A stretch of 64,000 bases of DNA from JAJRZL01 sp964557855 (GTDB lineage: Bacteria; Zixibacteria; MSB-5A5; GN15; FEB-12), in the NCBI GenBank assembly GCA_964557855.1, contig CAZLBP010000011.1, positions 42,664 through 106,663 on the forward strand, in the 5' to 3' direction. Position 1 is the stretch's first letter. Each line of letters starts with the position of its first letter. The translations under genes were made by a program, and so were the position numbers. This document shows positions 18,106 through 26,852 of this stretch, piece after piece. The notes below the pieces were generated by a model that saw only the letters and a list, made by a program, of their open reading frames with translations, had not been told where the DNA came from and made no database searches.

Positions 18106-20223
18106 GTGAGGCCAAATCGGATAGCCACCCGTCTGCAAACCCTGCCGGTTCCTCGGCTGCCGTTCTATGCCCTGCTTCTGCTCGTGGCCGCTGGAGTGAT
18201 TGTCAAATGCGCCTGGGTGGGTGACGACGGCTTTATCACATTTCGCACAATTGAAAACTTCGTGAACGGCTTCGGCCTCACCTGGAACATCGCCGAGCGC
18301 GTCCAGACCTATACTCACCCCCTATGGATGATCATCCTGACAGTGCTTCGACTGGTCACCGGAGACGTACTTGTTACTTCGATAATAATATCCATACTGT
18401 TCACCATCGCCGCCATTGCCATCGTCATTTTTCGCATTGCCGATAAATATATGACAGCTGTGTTCGTTGTGCTGTCATTGATTTTTGTCCAAATCATTCA
18501 TAGATTTCTCCACTTCCGGACTAGAGAATCCCCTGGCGTTTCTCCTGATGGCGTGGATCGTATCTGAGCTGTACACACACCACGTTAATCGGATGCCGTT
18601 GTTTCGGTTTTCCCTGATGGGATCGTTGCTGGTGCTGACCCGACTTGATCTGGTACTGTTTATTTTGCCCGTCTTTGCCTACGTCTGGTACAGTCGACGA
18701 TCGCTCAACAGCCTGAAGATTATACTCGCTGGTTTTGCACTATTGTGGCTCTGGGAGTTGTTTTCTGTCCTGTACTATGGATTCCCGTTTCCCAACACCG
18801 CTTATGCCAAACTGAATACAGGAATTCCCAAGGAGGATCTGCTGGTACAAGGGGGATACTATCTCTGGATTACTGTACGCGAAGATCCCTTGATTTTTGT
18901 TATCTTGTTCTTCGCGGCTTTCCTTGCCTTTTATCGCAAGGATACTAAGAGCAAGCTGATGATTACGGGCATCGGGGTCTATCTGGCATACGTGATTTAT
19001 ATCGGCGGTGATTTTATGATCGGGCGGTTCCTGTCGGTTCCCTATTTTGTGGCCATCTGCGTAGTGGCCCGTTGTATGACTCTGCACAGATGGACTGCTG
19101 TTCCACTTCTACTGGTGCTAGTGTCCTGCGTCTAACACTTCTTTACATTTCAACTGGGCATTTGGGGGCTGCCAGAAATTGTTCTCAGTTGCTAAGACGC
19201 GGCGTTTCATGTGCTTTTGTGCGACCATGTTAAGTCAAGGTCATTTTAACAACGTAAAGACATTTATGACGCACTACACTAGTTGTCGGACTTCTGGCCG
19301 AACGAAACCCGGTGACAGCCTGCATTGATTACAGGTTTAATTACGACTTCCAAGAAGATGTCAATACGAGACACGGCGTTGTTGATGAACGCGCCGTCTA
19401 TTTTCTGAGGTACGGGTTGATACCCAATATTACCGGAAAATCACCGGACAGTTTACTGACACAGTCGCCTCCGTCGCGAACGGCAACCCAGCCTGCTAAT
19501 GATACTTCGGTTGTTGTTCCGCGCTGGGCCATAGGATACGTGGGCTACAGTTCCGGACCACATACCCATATACTCGACCTGTTGGGTTTAGGTGACCCGC
19601 TGCTGGCTCGTTTACCCATCTCTATAGCGGACTGGCGCCCCGGGCACTACGAGCGGACACCGCCGTTCGGCTATCAGGAGACCCTCGAGACCGGAGAAAA
19701 TGTCATAGTGGATAGCAATCTGGCTCGGTATTATGACCGACTGTCCATGATCATTCGAGGCAAGATATTCTCGTGGAAGAGGTTGGTAACTCTCATGAAG
19801 TTCAATTTAGGCGCGTACAATGACTATCTTGATGATTATCTCCACCCGCCCATACGCCACATATCCGCCCGCGAGCTTTATGTGGAAGTGAAAGATCCGA
19901 AGGACTGGAAGCAGGACGATATTGCGGTCGTGCCCTCCTCAGGCATGATTGTTCGTTTTGACAGCCTGCGTCATGCCGCCAGATTGGAAGTGGCCTGCGA
20001 GAGAACCGACACATACCAGCTGACTTTCTTCTCTGACAGTCTGGCACTCGGCTCAACAGTGCTTCCGAAGTCCGAGAGTTTTGTTAAACGAGACCACTTG
20101 CAGCTGCATACGGCTACAATCCCCGATGAGGCCCGAGCACGGGGCTTCAATCAAATCGAAATTGTACCGGTCAGCGGCGATGGTCTCTATCGCTGCGGGC
20201 ATTTACGATTGCTGGACGAGTAG
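18106..20223 (+). pseudogene. Integral-membrane glycosyltransferase (AftB-like family), broken by a frameshift and a MITE
   Basis: Three consecutive open segments, 18106-18567 (frame 1), about 18485-19135 (frame 2) and 19270-20223 (frame 1), together make one multi-span membrane glycosyltransferase. Motifs occur in family order: DDGFITFRTIENFVNG, ERVQTYTHPLWM, then STSGLENPLAFLL, TRLDLVLFILP, YYGFPFPNTAYAKLN, GGDFMIGRFLSVP, then VDERAVYF. These resemble the polyprenyl-phosphate-sugar-dependent AftB-like family. The first break is explained by one extra T in the run 18482-18486. The second is explained by a 157-bp element with a CTAG duplication at 19118-19282. Correcting both gives a 651-codon frame. 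The GTG start has GGAG about 8 bases upstream. Confidence 0.8.
19122..19278. mobile_element. 157-bp MITE-like element flanked by CTAG direct repeats
   Basis: The ends are inverted repeats: left TGTCCTGCGTC (19122-19132) against right GACGCACTACA (19268-19278), 9 of 11 paired. Similarity extends to about 28 bases inward, including TCTTTAC on both sides (20 of 30 positions by eye). CTAG occurs on both flanks (19118-19121 and 19279-19282), as expected for a 4-bp target duplication. Replacing the element plus one CTAG by a single CTAG fuses the two coding halves in frame through a hydrophobic helix. It has no coding capacity, so mobilisation would need a transposase in trans. Confidence 0.8.
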
Positions 20224-20306
20224 GCCCCGGCTGCCGGACGAGTTATCACGCCCCAAAGGTTAGCCACGCCCCAAGTAGTCGTGACTTACTCAGGCGTTGT
20301 GCCGAA

Positions 20307-20322
20307 CGAGTCTTTAGACTCG
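20307..20322. terminator. Hairpin between convergent genes
   Basis: CGAGTCT (20307-20313) and AGACTCG (20316-20322) form a short perfect palindrome between the end of the glycosyltransferase and the convergent MEMO gene. There is no strong T-run, so terminator function is uncertain. Confidence 0.35.
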
Positions 20323-20357
20323 CCGGAGTCCGAATGGGCACACAGACTCGAGGCTGT

Positions 20358-21797
20358 CTAAAACACATCAGCCGTGAATTTGTAGATCTCGGCGTTCTTG
20401 TCCTTGTAGCTGGTTCTCGGCACGCCGGCTTTCAGACAGGTTTGTTCCAGGAACTCGGTCAGACCCCATTCGTTCTCGGTGGCCACCTGCGGCAGAAGTA
20501 AGCCGGAATGAAAGTCGAGCTTGACCATCAGACCGTGGCAACCGACCCCGATATTTCTCAAATCATGAACTCGCTCCAGCGGACTGAGCACCGAGATGAC
20601 GATATCCAGATACTCGAAGTCATCCATCGTAATCGGCTGAAAGCGCGGATCCTCGAACGCAGCCGCCACGGCCATTTCGGCAATAGTCTTGTAGAGTGGC
20701 TGATTGGCGCGGATTTGACCGATACAGCCGCGCAACACCCCGTGCAGCTTGATGGTCACAAACGCCCCGCTCTTTCGTTCCAGAGATTGATTTGACGGAG
20801 GGGAGTACTCGTCCCCCATCAGGCGGGCGCCGATCGCTTCTTTGGCAATTCGGTGCAGGAGCTGCTTGTCCTCTTCGGACAGCTCTCTCTTACGAGCCGG
20901 TTGCGCCGCCGGAGTGCCCACCGTCGGTGATTTCGCCTTCGGTTCCTTCTCTCCCAGAAACACGGCCGACAGGTATCCGACCACCTCGCTGAAATCACCG
21001 GTTGTCTCGCCTGATGTCGTGTACTGTATGAATTGGGCTTTCCGGCCGCCCAATCGCCGGGTGGCAATCATGGCCGCCGCAATCGGCCCCCCGCCGCAAG
21101 CTTCCCCTTTGCCCGCTTCAAGCTTCCGCATCAGCAGATCCGAATCATATTGCTCTACCGCCTTGCGGATTTCCCCGTCCAGACGCCGGGCCGTCTCCTC
21201 ATTGTGGAAATGAGAGAGATCGCTGGAAGCGATTATGAGGCTATTAGTGTCTTTCAGCGCCGACCCCAGAACTTCCCCCAAAGCACGCACTGAATCTATT
21301 TCCTGATCGCCCATGACGATCGCCACGAGCTTGAATTTCCCCAACACGACCTGCAAAAAGGGCAACTGCACCTCCAGAGCATGTTCTCCCCGGACCGATC
21401 CGGTAGCATGACCCATTTTGGAGCAATACACCGATGGATTAATAGTCGAGATGCGGTTTGACAATTCATGGTCCGTCTCGACCACCCCCAACGGCGTTTC
21501 ATAACCATCTCCGCCGTAAACCGCCGATCCTTGAAAGAAGACCGTATGCGAAGGCGAAATCACGACAACGGTATCGAATTCCCGCCCTTCCAGCAGTTTG
21601 TAGGCGCGGGCGGCGGTCCGGCCGGAATAGGGATATCCGGCATGGGGCACCACCAGCGCCAGGGGATAACCGTCAATGGGGACCTTGTCGACGGCTGCAA
21701 ACATGGAAGCTATGGCCTTGGTGAGGTCTCCCGGAGATCCGGGATAAAACGATCCGGCCACGGCCGGTTTTCGGATTTCTTTATGTACCGGTGACAT
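20358..21797 (-). CDS. MEMO-AMMECR1 fusion protein (AmmeMemoRadiSam system B and A)
   Basis: A 479-residue two-domain protein. The N-terminal MEMO1-like domain (about residues 5-280) begins IRKPAVAGSFYPG and contains VPHAGYPYSG, GEHALEVQLPFLQ and SSDLSHF, which hold the His/Cys metal-site positions of the dioxygenase-related MEMO family. The AMMECR1 domain (about 305-479) has GAFVTIKLHGVLRGCIGQI and FEDPRFQPIT. In many prokaryotes the third partner is a radical SAM protein, which is not in this window. The start at 21797 begins the conserved region; AGAGGAG lies about 12 bases upstream, a long spacing. Function of the system is unresolved. Confidence 0.88.
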   Translation of the reverse strand: MSPVHKEIRKPAVAGSFYPGSPGDLTKAIASMFAAVDKVPIDGYPLALVVPHAGYPYSGRTAARAYKLLEGREFDTVVVISPSHTVFFQGSAVYGGDGYETPLGVVETDHELSNRISTINPSVYCSKMGHATGSVRGEHALEVQLPFLQVVLGKFKLVAIVMGDQEIDSVRALGEVLGSALKDTNSLIIASSDLSHFHNEETARRLDGEIRKAVEQYDSDLLMRKLEAGKGEACGGGPIAAAMIATRRLGGRKAQFIQYTTSGETTGDFSEVVGYLSAVFLGEKEPKAKSPTVGTPAAQPARKRELSEEDKQLLHRIAKEAIGARLMGDEYSPPSNQSLERKSGAFVTIKLHGVLRGCIGQIRANQPLYKTIAEMAVAAAFEDPRFQPITMDDFEYLDIVISVLSPLERVHDLRNIGVGCHGLMVKLDFHSGLLLPQVATENEWGLTEFLEQTCLKAGVPRTSYKDKNAEIYKFTADVF

Positions 21798-22146
21798 GTT
21801 TTCGAAAGACTCCTCTTGCTTGACGCTCGGGACTGGATCGGCCGAGGCTCTGGTAAGACCTTTTCCTCCGTTAGAGACTGTTCTCTGCCGGCCGGACAGT
21901 CCTTCTCTATTATCCAACTATTCTACCCAGTATTTCGGTAAAAGTCAATTTGATCGCACAGTTTGCTCGACATTCTTTGCTGTCGTCAGAGACGAAAGAT
22001 GGGCAGTGTTCCTCAAAGCCTCTTAAATCGCACTTTACAAAATGCCGTTTCCTAACAATTGTCTAACTTGCCGGACATCGGACAGAGGCGTATTTTGTCC
22101 GAAAGATCGTCAACAAGGAATCAGATAATTCTTAGGTGATAACGAA

Positions 22147-23823
22147 ATGGCAGATGTTACACGATATTCGGTGATGAGCATTGCAATCGCTCTCGTTTTC
22201 GCATTGGTCGCTGTACTTTTGACAGGTGGGAGTTGTTCAGGAATATCGGGGCAGAAAAGCGACACTAAACTGATAGTCGTTATCGTGGTGGATCAGATGC
22301 GACCCGATTACTTGAAGCGGTTCGAGCCTTATTTTACCGGCGGTTTCGCGCGGTTGCTCGACGAGGGAGCTGTATTCCCCAACGCGTACCATGAACATGC
22401 CATGACGGCAACGGCGGTCGGTCACGCTACTATCGCGACCGGCATGCTGCCGGCCCACCACGGCATTGTCGCCAATGGCTGGTACGACCGCGATGAACGA
22501 AGAGAAGTGTACTCGTGTCAGGACGAACGTTCTAAGATTGTCGGCTACCCCAATTTGGAAGGCCGGTCGCCGCGACGTATGCTGACTCCGTCAGTCGGTG
22601 ACCTTCTCAAGAAAAAACACCGCGGATCAAAGGTCTTTTCGGCCGCACTCAAGGACCGCGCCGCCATTTTCATGGGTGGTTTCGAAGCTGACGCTGCCTA
22701 TTGGTATAACCGCGACGATGGCCGGATGATATCGTCGGAGTTCTACCTGGAATCGTATCCGGAACGGGTCGATTCGTTCAATTCATCCGGCTATGTTGAG
22801 CAGTTCAGGGAGGAAGGTTGGGAAAAGGGGTTCTCCGATTCGGTTTACGCCGTATCTCGGACAGACGAATTCCACACGGAATATGATTCCGTACACACGG
22901 CCTTTCCCCATCCGTTCGACACAGTTTCGGAAGGTGTTCAGGATCGGTACTACTACGAGTTGTACTATACGCCGTTCAGTGACAAAATGGTTCTGGAGTT
23001 CTCTAAGCTGGGGCTGATTGAGCACGCACTGGGTCAGGACGGCGTTCCCGATCTGCTGCTCGTCGGCTGCTCCGCCGCTGACCCTATCGGACATCGCTAC
23101 GGGCCGTTCAGCCACGAAGTCCAGGACTACTATCTGCGTCTCGACCAATACCTGGCTGACTTTTTCGCATTCGTGGACAGTACAGTCGGTAAGGAGAACT
23201 ACCTGACCGTCCTGACATCGGATCACGGAGTCCTGCCTTTACCGGAACATCTCCTGGCCGAAGAAAAAGATGCCGGCCGAGTCTCTCTGGATGACGTCAG
23301 AAGGGAGATGCTGGAGATCGGGCAGGAGGTATCTGACAAACTGAAGCTTCCCGAAAACGTCATTGACGAGGCCGGGTATGATGTACGTTTCAAGTTCGAA
23401 GTAGCCACGGCTTACGACTTCACGCCGGGGATAATCATGAATTTGGTGGCGGACAAGCTGCGGACCCTGCCGTACATCGAAGATATCATTCTGACTACCG
23501 ATTTGGCGCCGGACGAGATTCAGCAACGGCCGTACAGGAAATTGTATCAGAACAATTACTGTGAAAGCCGGGGACCGGACTTGTTTATCCGCTTCAAGCC
23601 TAATTACCTGGTCACGAATGACTACGCCGGTACCACGCACGGTTCACCGTATCAATACGACACGCAGGTACCACTCATATTCTCCGGAAAAGGAATCAAA
23701 ACTTTCATGTTCGCCGATTCGGTCCGCTCAGTCGATATCGCTCCGACCATTCTGGACCTCGTGGGAGATTCGGATTCAACGGAATTCGATGGCTGGTCGT
23801 TGGCGTCAAGGCTGGTCAGGTAA
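22147..23823 (+). CDS. Alkaline-phosphatase-superfamily phosphodiesterase/phosphomonoesterase (PafA-like)
   Basis: A 558-residue exported enzyme with an N-terminal hydrophobic segment (about residues 10-30) ending in a GGSC sequence that is not a standard lipobox. The catalytic domain starts KLIVVIVVDQMRPDYL, supplying the first metal Asp. The nucleophile position is Thr89 in MTATAVGHATIATG. SAADPIGHRYGP gives Asp and His ligands, LTSDHGV the Asp-His pair, and TTHGSPY the last His. This layout is that of alkaline phosphatase PafA and type I phosphodiesterase/nucleotide pyrophosphatases. It probably scavenges phosphate in the periplasm. It is monocistronic in context. Confidence 0.85.
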   Translation: MADVTRYSVMSIAIALVFALVAVLLTGGSCSGISGQKSDTKLIVVIVVDQMRPDYLKRFEPYFTGGFARLLDEGAVFPNAYHEHAMTATAVGHATIATGMLPAHHGIVANGWYDRDERREVYSCQDERSKIVGYPNLEGRSPRRMLTPSVGDLLKKKHRGSKVFSAALKDRAAIFMGGFEADAAYWYNRDDGRMISSEFYLESYPERVDSFNSSGYVEQFREEGWEKGFSDSVYAVSRTDEFHTEYDSVHTAFPHPFDTVSEGVQDRYYYELYYTPFSDKMVLEFSKLGLIEHALGQDGVPDLLLVGCSAADPIGHRYGPFSHEVQDYYLRLDQYLADFFAFVDSTVGKENYLTVLTSDHGVLPLPEHLLAEEKDAGRVSLDDVRREMLEIGQEVSDKLKLPENVIDEAGYDVRFKFEVATAYDFTPGIIMNLVADKLRTLPYIEDIILTTDLAPDEIQQRPYRKLYQNNYCESRGPDLFIRFKPNYLVTNDYAGTTHGSPYQYDTQVPLIFSGKGIKTFMFADSVRSVDIAPTILDLVGDSDSTEFDGWSLASRLVR

Positions 23824-23893
23824 CCGCTTCTTGAACATATAGCAACCTGTCTCTGCGCCCCTTAACTGTTTGCCGGCGGAAAACACCCCGATG

Positions 23894-24307
23894 TTACGTA
23901 TCGTCTCTCAATGTGGCACCGGTTCCGATATCTCGGCCACAGTAGCGGCACGACAACAGTGATTTCTGGATTCGCTTGCCACAATAAGGACAGGTTTGAT
24001 TTGAAGCTCGATAGAGGTCTATGAGCAACCAGAGGATCAGCGACGGAATATAGAAGTAGAGCATAATACGAAGCGGCAGGATCATAGTCCCGCCCAGCAA
24101 CAAGGCCAGGCCGGCGAAAACCAGGAACGATAAGATAGCCGCGTTCTTGTCGCCGGTCATCTTGCGGAAAATCGCATTTGAGGCTCTGGTGAGGAGAAAG
24201 GTGATCAGCAGAGCCGAGATGTAGAAGACCAGAAAGCTCACAGGGTAATGAATACGGCGGCGTATCGGTCGATGCAAGTCAAAACCCTCAATCCACCCGG
24301 TTGACAC
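23894..24307 (-). CDS. Small membrane protein with C-terminal zinc ribbon
   Basis: A 137-residue protein with three probable membrane helices (about residues 22-40, 57-72 and 76-95). A double CxxC ribbon follows: CPYCGKRI and CRYCGRDI at about 106-128. The start is GTG at 24307 and no clear ribosome site is visible, so a nearby alternative is possible. Zinc-ribbon membrane proteins of this kind are often uncharacterised. No functional partner is adjacent. Confidence 0.6.
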   Translation of the reverse strand: MSTGWIEGFDLHRPIRRRIHYPVSFLVFYISALLITFLLTRASNAIFRKMTGDKNAAILSFLVFAGLALLLGGTMILPLRIMLYFYIPSLILWLLIDLYRASNQTCPYCGKRIQKSLLSCRYCGRDIGTGATLRDDT

Positions 24308-24319
24308 TTTATCCGGTCT

Positions 24320-24402
24320 TGGAAGACTCCGATTCGGTTGATGCGGCAGGTCCTGCGAATCCGCACCAGTGGATTCGTGAGACCTGCCGCTTCTATCTTC
24401 CA
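24320..24402. repeat. Large interrupted palindrome
   Basis: Nested inverted arms: TGGAAGA/TCTTCCA (24320-24326, 24396-24402), GCGGCAGGTC/GACCTGCCGC (24343-24352, 24381-24390) and GAATCC/GGATTC (24357-24362, 24371-24376). It overlaps nothing coding and resembles a dispersed intergenic repeat, since GGCAGGTC-type arms also occur near 24926 and 42925. Confidence 0.7.
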
Positions 24403-24414
24403 GCGAGTTACGTG

Positions 24415-24458
24415 TCAGGCCACAATCCGGTTGCCACGGGATCAGGACTTGTCACAAC
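24415..24458. repeat. 44-bp repeat, copy A
   Basis: Matches the copy at 24923-24966 at 37 of 44 positions by eye. Its internal palindrome is partly decayed. The two copies flank the small gene at 24610. Confidence 0.7.
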
Positions 24459-24609
24459 AGTAACTGAGTTTTCTGAAAGGTAACTGATTACTTATCCGCT
24501 GCATCAATGCCATGGGCCGACAAACTGATTGATTGGAATCACAACTGTGCCTATCTTGGGCCATATCTGCAACTCTGAATAACCGTTTCTGAGATACAAC
24601 GGAGGAAAA

Positions 24610-24882
24610 ATGACACGCGGCGATAGGTGGAAGAAGTTCTTTCAGGAGAAAGGCTGGATTGATGATGACGTCATTCGGGGCCAAGACGGCGCCAAACTAG
24701 CAGTTTCGGTGGGTAGATGTGATCCGGAAGGCCGTGGCTCTTGTACGTACGAAACCGGGATATACCTTAAGGATCGCGATATTCTCTGCACCGAGACCAG
24801 GTCCGGAACCGTCTTCTTTCAGTGGGATGATATTGTCCAGGTGGTGCTGGAAGATCCGAAGCAGAAGAAGGGATGGCTCTAG
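24610..24882 (+). CDS. Small hypothetical protein
   Basis: A 90-residue soluble protein. GGAGG at 24601-24605 is well placed before the ATG. It is rich in Asp, Lys, Gly and Trp (WKKFFQEKGWIDDDVIRG, DRDILCTETRSGTVFFQWDD), has two cysteines and no membrane helix. It could be a small beta-rich protein. It stands alone between two copies of a 44-bp palindromic repeat. No family is recognised; the ribosome site and codon pattern support it as real. Confidence 0.55.
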   Translation: MTRGDRWKKFFQEKGWIDDDVIRGQDGAKLAVSVGRCDPEGRGSCTYETGIYLKDRDILCTETRSGTVFFQWDDIVQVVLEDPKQKKGWL

Positions 24883-24922
24883 GTAGTGACGATGATCCGG
24901 CCTCAATCAGTGTCGAGATGCA

Positions 24923-24966
24923 TCAGGTCACAATCCCGATGACACGGGATCAAGACCTGTCGCAAC
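24923..24966. repeat. 44-bp repeat, copy B (intact palindrome)
   Basis: CAGGTC...ATCCCG against CGGGAT...GACCTG form a nearly perfect hairpin. It is a direct repeat of 24415-24458. Confidence 0.7.
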
Positions 24967-25083
24967 GGCATACGCAATGCCGTCATAGACTGTGGGCCGG
25001 TCTCAATTTAGTTAGAAACTGGTAAGGCATTGGAATGTACAAACACAAGCTCATGTTGTTAATCGAGAAACCTGCTTGATCGT

Positions 25084-26343
25084 ATGAAGAAGTTACTCTG
25101 TAGTCTGTGTATATTGGCTTTGACGGTCTCCGTTGAGGGTGCTTCGTTGTTCATCCCGATGGATGAAGTCCAGACGGATCACTTGAAGGCCTACGGCGTC
25201 GTCTATCAAGCACTGGACAAAGGGCATCAGGGGCAGTGGCTCTTGAACTACCGTGGCGGCTCGTTTCTGGTCGATTACGCCCAGGAAGTCGCGGACCTCT
25301 GTCTCCTGATGGGCGTCACAGCCGAGAAGATCACCCAGGGCCAGGAGGCCGATATTTATCGTCAGATCGAAGTCGAGAACATGGAGCGGGTCGAGCTGGA
25401 AAAAGCCCCGGCAATCGCTGTCTATTCGCCGCCTTCGGCGCAACCTTGGGATGACGCCGTGACGCTGGCACTGTCGTACGCGGAGATCCAGTACGATATT
25501 CTCTGGGATGAAGAGGTCCTGACCGGCGGATTGGATGAGTACGATTGGCTCCATTGTCACCATGAAGACTTCACCGGGCAGTACGGTAAGTTCTATGCCG
25601 CCTTCCGGAATCAGCTCTGGTATCAGTCCGATGTCCGCACTAACGAAGAACTGGCCACCCGGATGGGCTACACCAAGGTTTCCGACATGAAGCTCGATGT
25701 GGCCCGGACGATATACGATTATGTCCGACGCGGCGGGTTTTTGTTCTCCATGTGCTCGGCGCCGGAAACAATCGATATCGCGCTGGCCGCCACGAATGTG
25801 GATATCGTGCCTCAGGAATTCGACGGTGACCCCGTGGATCCCAATGCGATGGAATCGCTGGACTATTCGCTGACTTTCGCTTTCGAGAATTTCACCCCGA
25901 CCTTTGACCCGATGCTCTACCGTCATTCCGACATTGACACCTATCCGGATCGGATGGTGCGTTTCGTACAGCCCGAAGAAGACTTTTTCTTCCTGTTCGA
26001 TTTCGCCGCCAAACTCGACCCGGTTCCGACTATGCTGGTGCAGAACCATGTCAGCACAGTGGGCGGCTTCATGGGCCAGACGACCGGATTTCGGAAGTCC
26101 CTTTTGAAGGATTTCGTCACGATACTGGGGCAGCCGGACAATTTCGATGAAGTACGCTATATTCATGGGGCTCTCGGCCGCGGGACGTTTACGTTTCTGT
26201 CCGGCCATGATCCGGAAGACTACCGTCACATGGTCCACGACCCGCCGACGGATCTTTCTCTGTACAAGAACTCGCCGGGCTACCGGTTGATATTGAACAA
26301 CGTCTTGTTCCCTGCCGCGAAGCGGAAGGAGCGGAAGACGTAA
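25084..26343 (+). CDS. Conserved exported protein of the type often labelled asparagine synthetase B in FCB genomes
   Basis: A 419-residue protein with a signal peptide (residues 1-19). The mature N-terminus (LFIPMDEVQTDHLKAYGVVYQAL, then WLLNYRGGSFLVDY) matches my recollection of a Bacteroidota-type conserved family that carries the misleading name asparagine synthetase B; no synthetase motif is visible. Later segments HHEDFTGQYGKFY, RRGGFLFSMCSAPETIDIAL and FLSGHDPEDY suggest a glutamine-amidotransferase-like or ThuA-like alpha/beta fold with a Cys in SMCSAPE. Export argues against amino acid biosynthesis. Confidence 0.6.
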   Translation: MKKLLCSLCILALTVSVEGASLFIPMDEVQTDHLKAYGVVYQALDKGHQGQWLLNYRGGSFLVDYAQEVADLCLLMGVTAEKITQGQEADIYRQIEVENMERVELEKAPAIAVYSPPSAQPWDDAVTLALSYAEIQYDILWDEEVLTGGLDEYDWLHCHHEDFTGQYGKFYAAFRNQLWYQSDVRTNEELATRMGYTKVSDMKLDVARTIYDYVRRGGFLFSMCSAPETIDIALAATNVDIVPQEFDGDPVDPNAMESLDYSLTFAFENFTPTFDPMLYRHSDIDTYPDRMVRFVQPEEDFFFLFDFAAKLDPVPTMLVQNHVSTVGGFMGQTTGFRKSLLKDFVTILGQPDNFDEVRYIHGALGRGTFTFLSGHDPEDYRHMVHDPPTDLSLYKNSPGYRLILNNVLFPAAKRKERKT

Positions 26344-26694
26344 GGGCAGCCAGTAGGTCCTAACTCCTGCAGATCGGACACCCCGATATCGTAGGGGCGA
26401 CCCTACGTGAGCGCCCTCCAAACGAGCGACCATGTCGGAATTCTCGTGATTGGGTGACCACATGGGGTCGCCCCTACATTCGTGCGCGGTAGATGTCCAC
26501 ATCTGCCGTCATTCCTTGTTCCCAAGTTGCACTTGGGAACGGCTGGATTCCCGCCTTCGCGGGGATGACAAAGTCGAGGGGCAGCCTGACCGCGCTCAGC
26601 CTGGCAACGCTTGCGGGCTCTATTACGCAAGATTTACCTTTATCCTTCCCCACCTTCCGCCTATCTTGATCAAGAACAAAACTGGAGGAAGCAT
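26344..26694. repeat. Intergenic repeat cluster
   Basis: No gene. GTAGGGGCGACCC (26391-26403) and its exact complement (26465-26477) enclose 61 bases. A CGGTAGATG/CATCTGCCG hairpin lies at 26487-26508 and is shared with 63280-63300. GTTCCCAAG/CTTGGGAAC is at 26518-26526 and 26532-26540, followed by a GGATTCCCGCC...GCGGGGATGAC unit of the widespread CATTCCCGC hairpin type. Confidence 0.75.
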
Positions 26695-26847
26695 ATGTTC
26701 ATCGGCATGCTGTTGATTCTAATCGGAGTGGTGATGTTTCTGGATCATCTCGGCTACTTGCCGGGCGACGTTTGGGACTACATCCTCCCCCTGGCTCTCG
26801 TCGCGCTGGGAGCCTCGATGGTGTTCAAGAACAAAAAATACTTCTAG
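26695..26847 (+). CDS. Small membrane protein, LiaI/LiaF-like transmembrane type
   Basis: A 50-residue protein. GGAGG at 26684-26688 sits 6 bases before ATG 26695, which fixes the start inside a longer frame. It is nearly all membrane: helices about residues 2-18 and 28-43 around a short loop (DHLGYLPGDVWDY), ending in a basic tail KNKKYF. The pattern, including IGVVMFLDHLGYL and LPLALVALG, is that of the DUF5668/LiaI-LiaF-like TM module, normally linked to envelope-stress regulators. The next gene, 5 bases on, is a BlaI-like repressor. Confidence 0.65.
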   Translation: MFIGMLLILIGVVMFLDHLGYLPGDVWDYILPLALVALGASMVFKNKKYF

Positions 26848-26852
26848 CTCCC

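Noticed and set aside
25093..26502. Long minus-strand open frame of 469 codons
   Set aside because: It lies opposite the exported protein at 25084-26343, which has a signal peptide and family motifs; the antisense frame has none.
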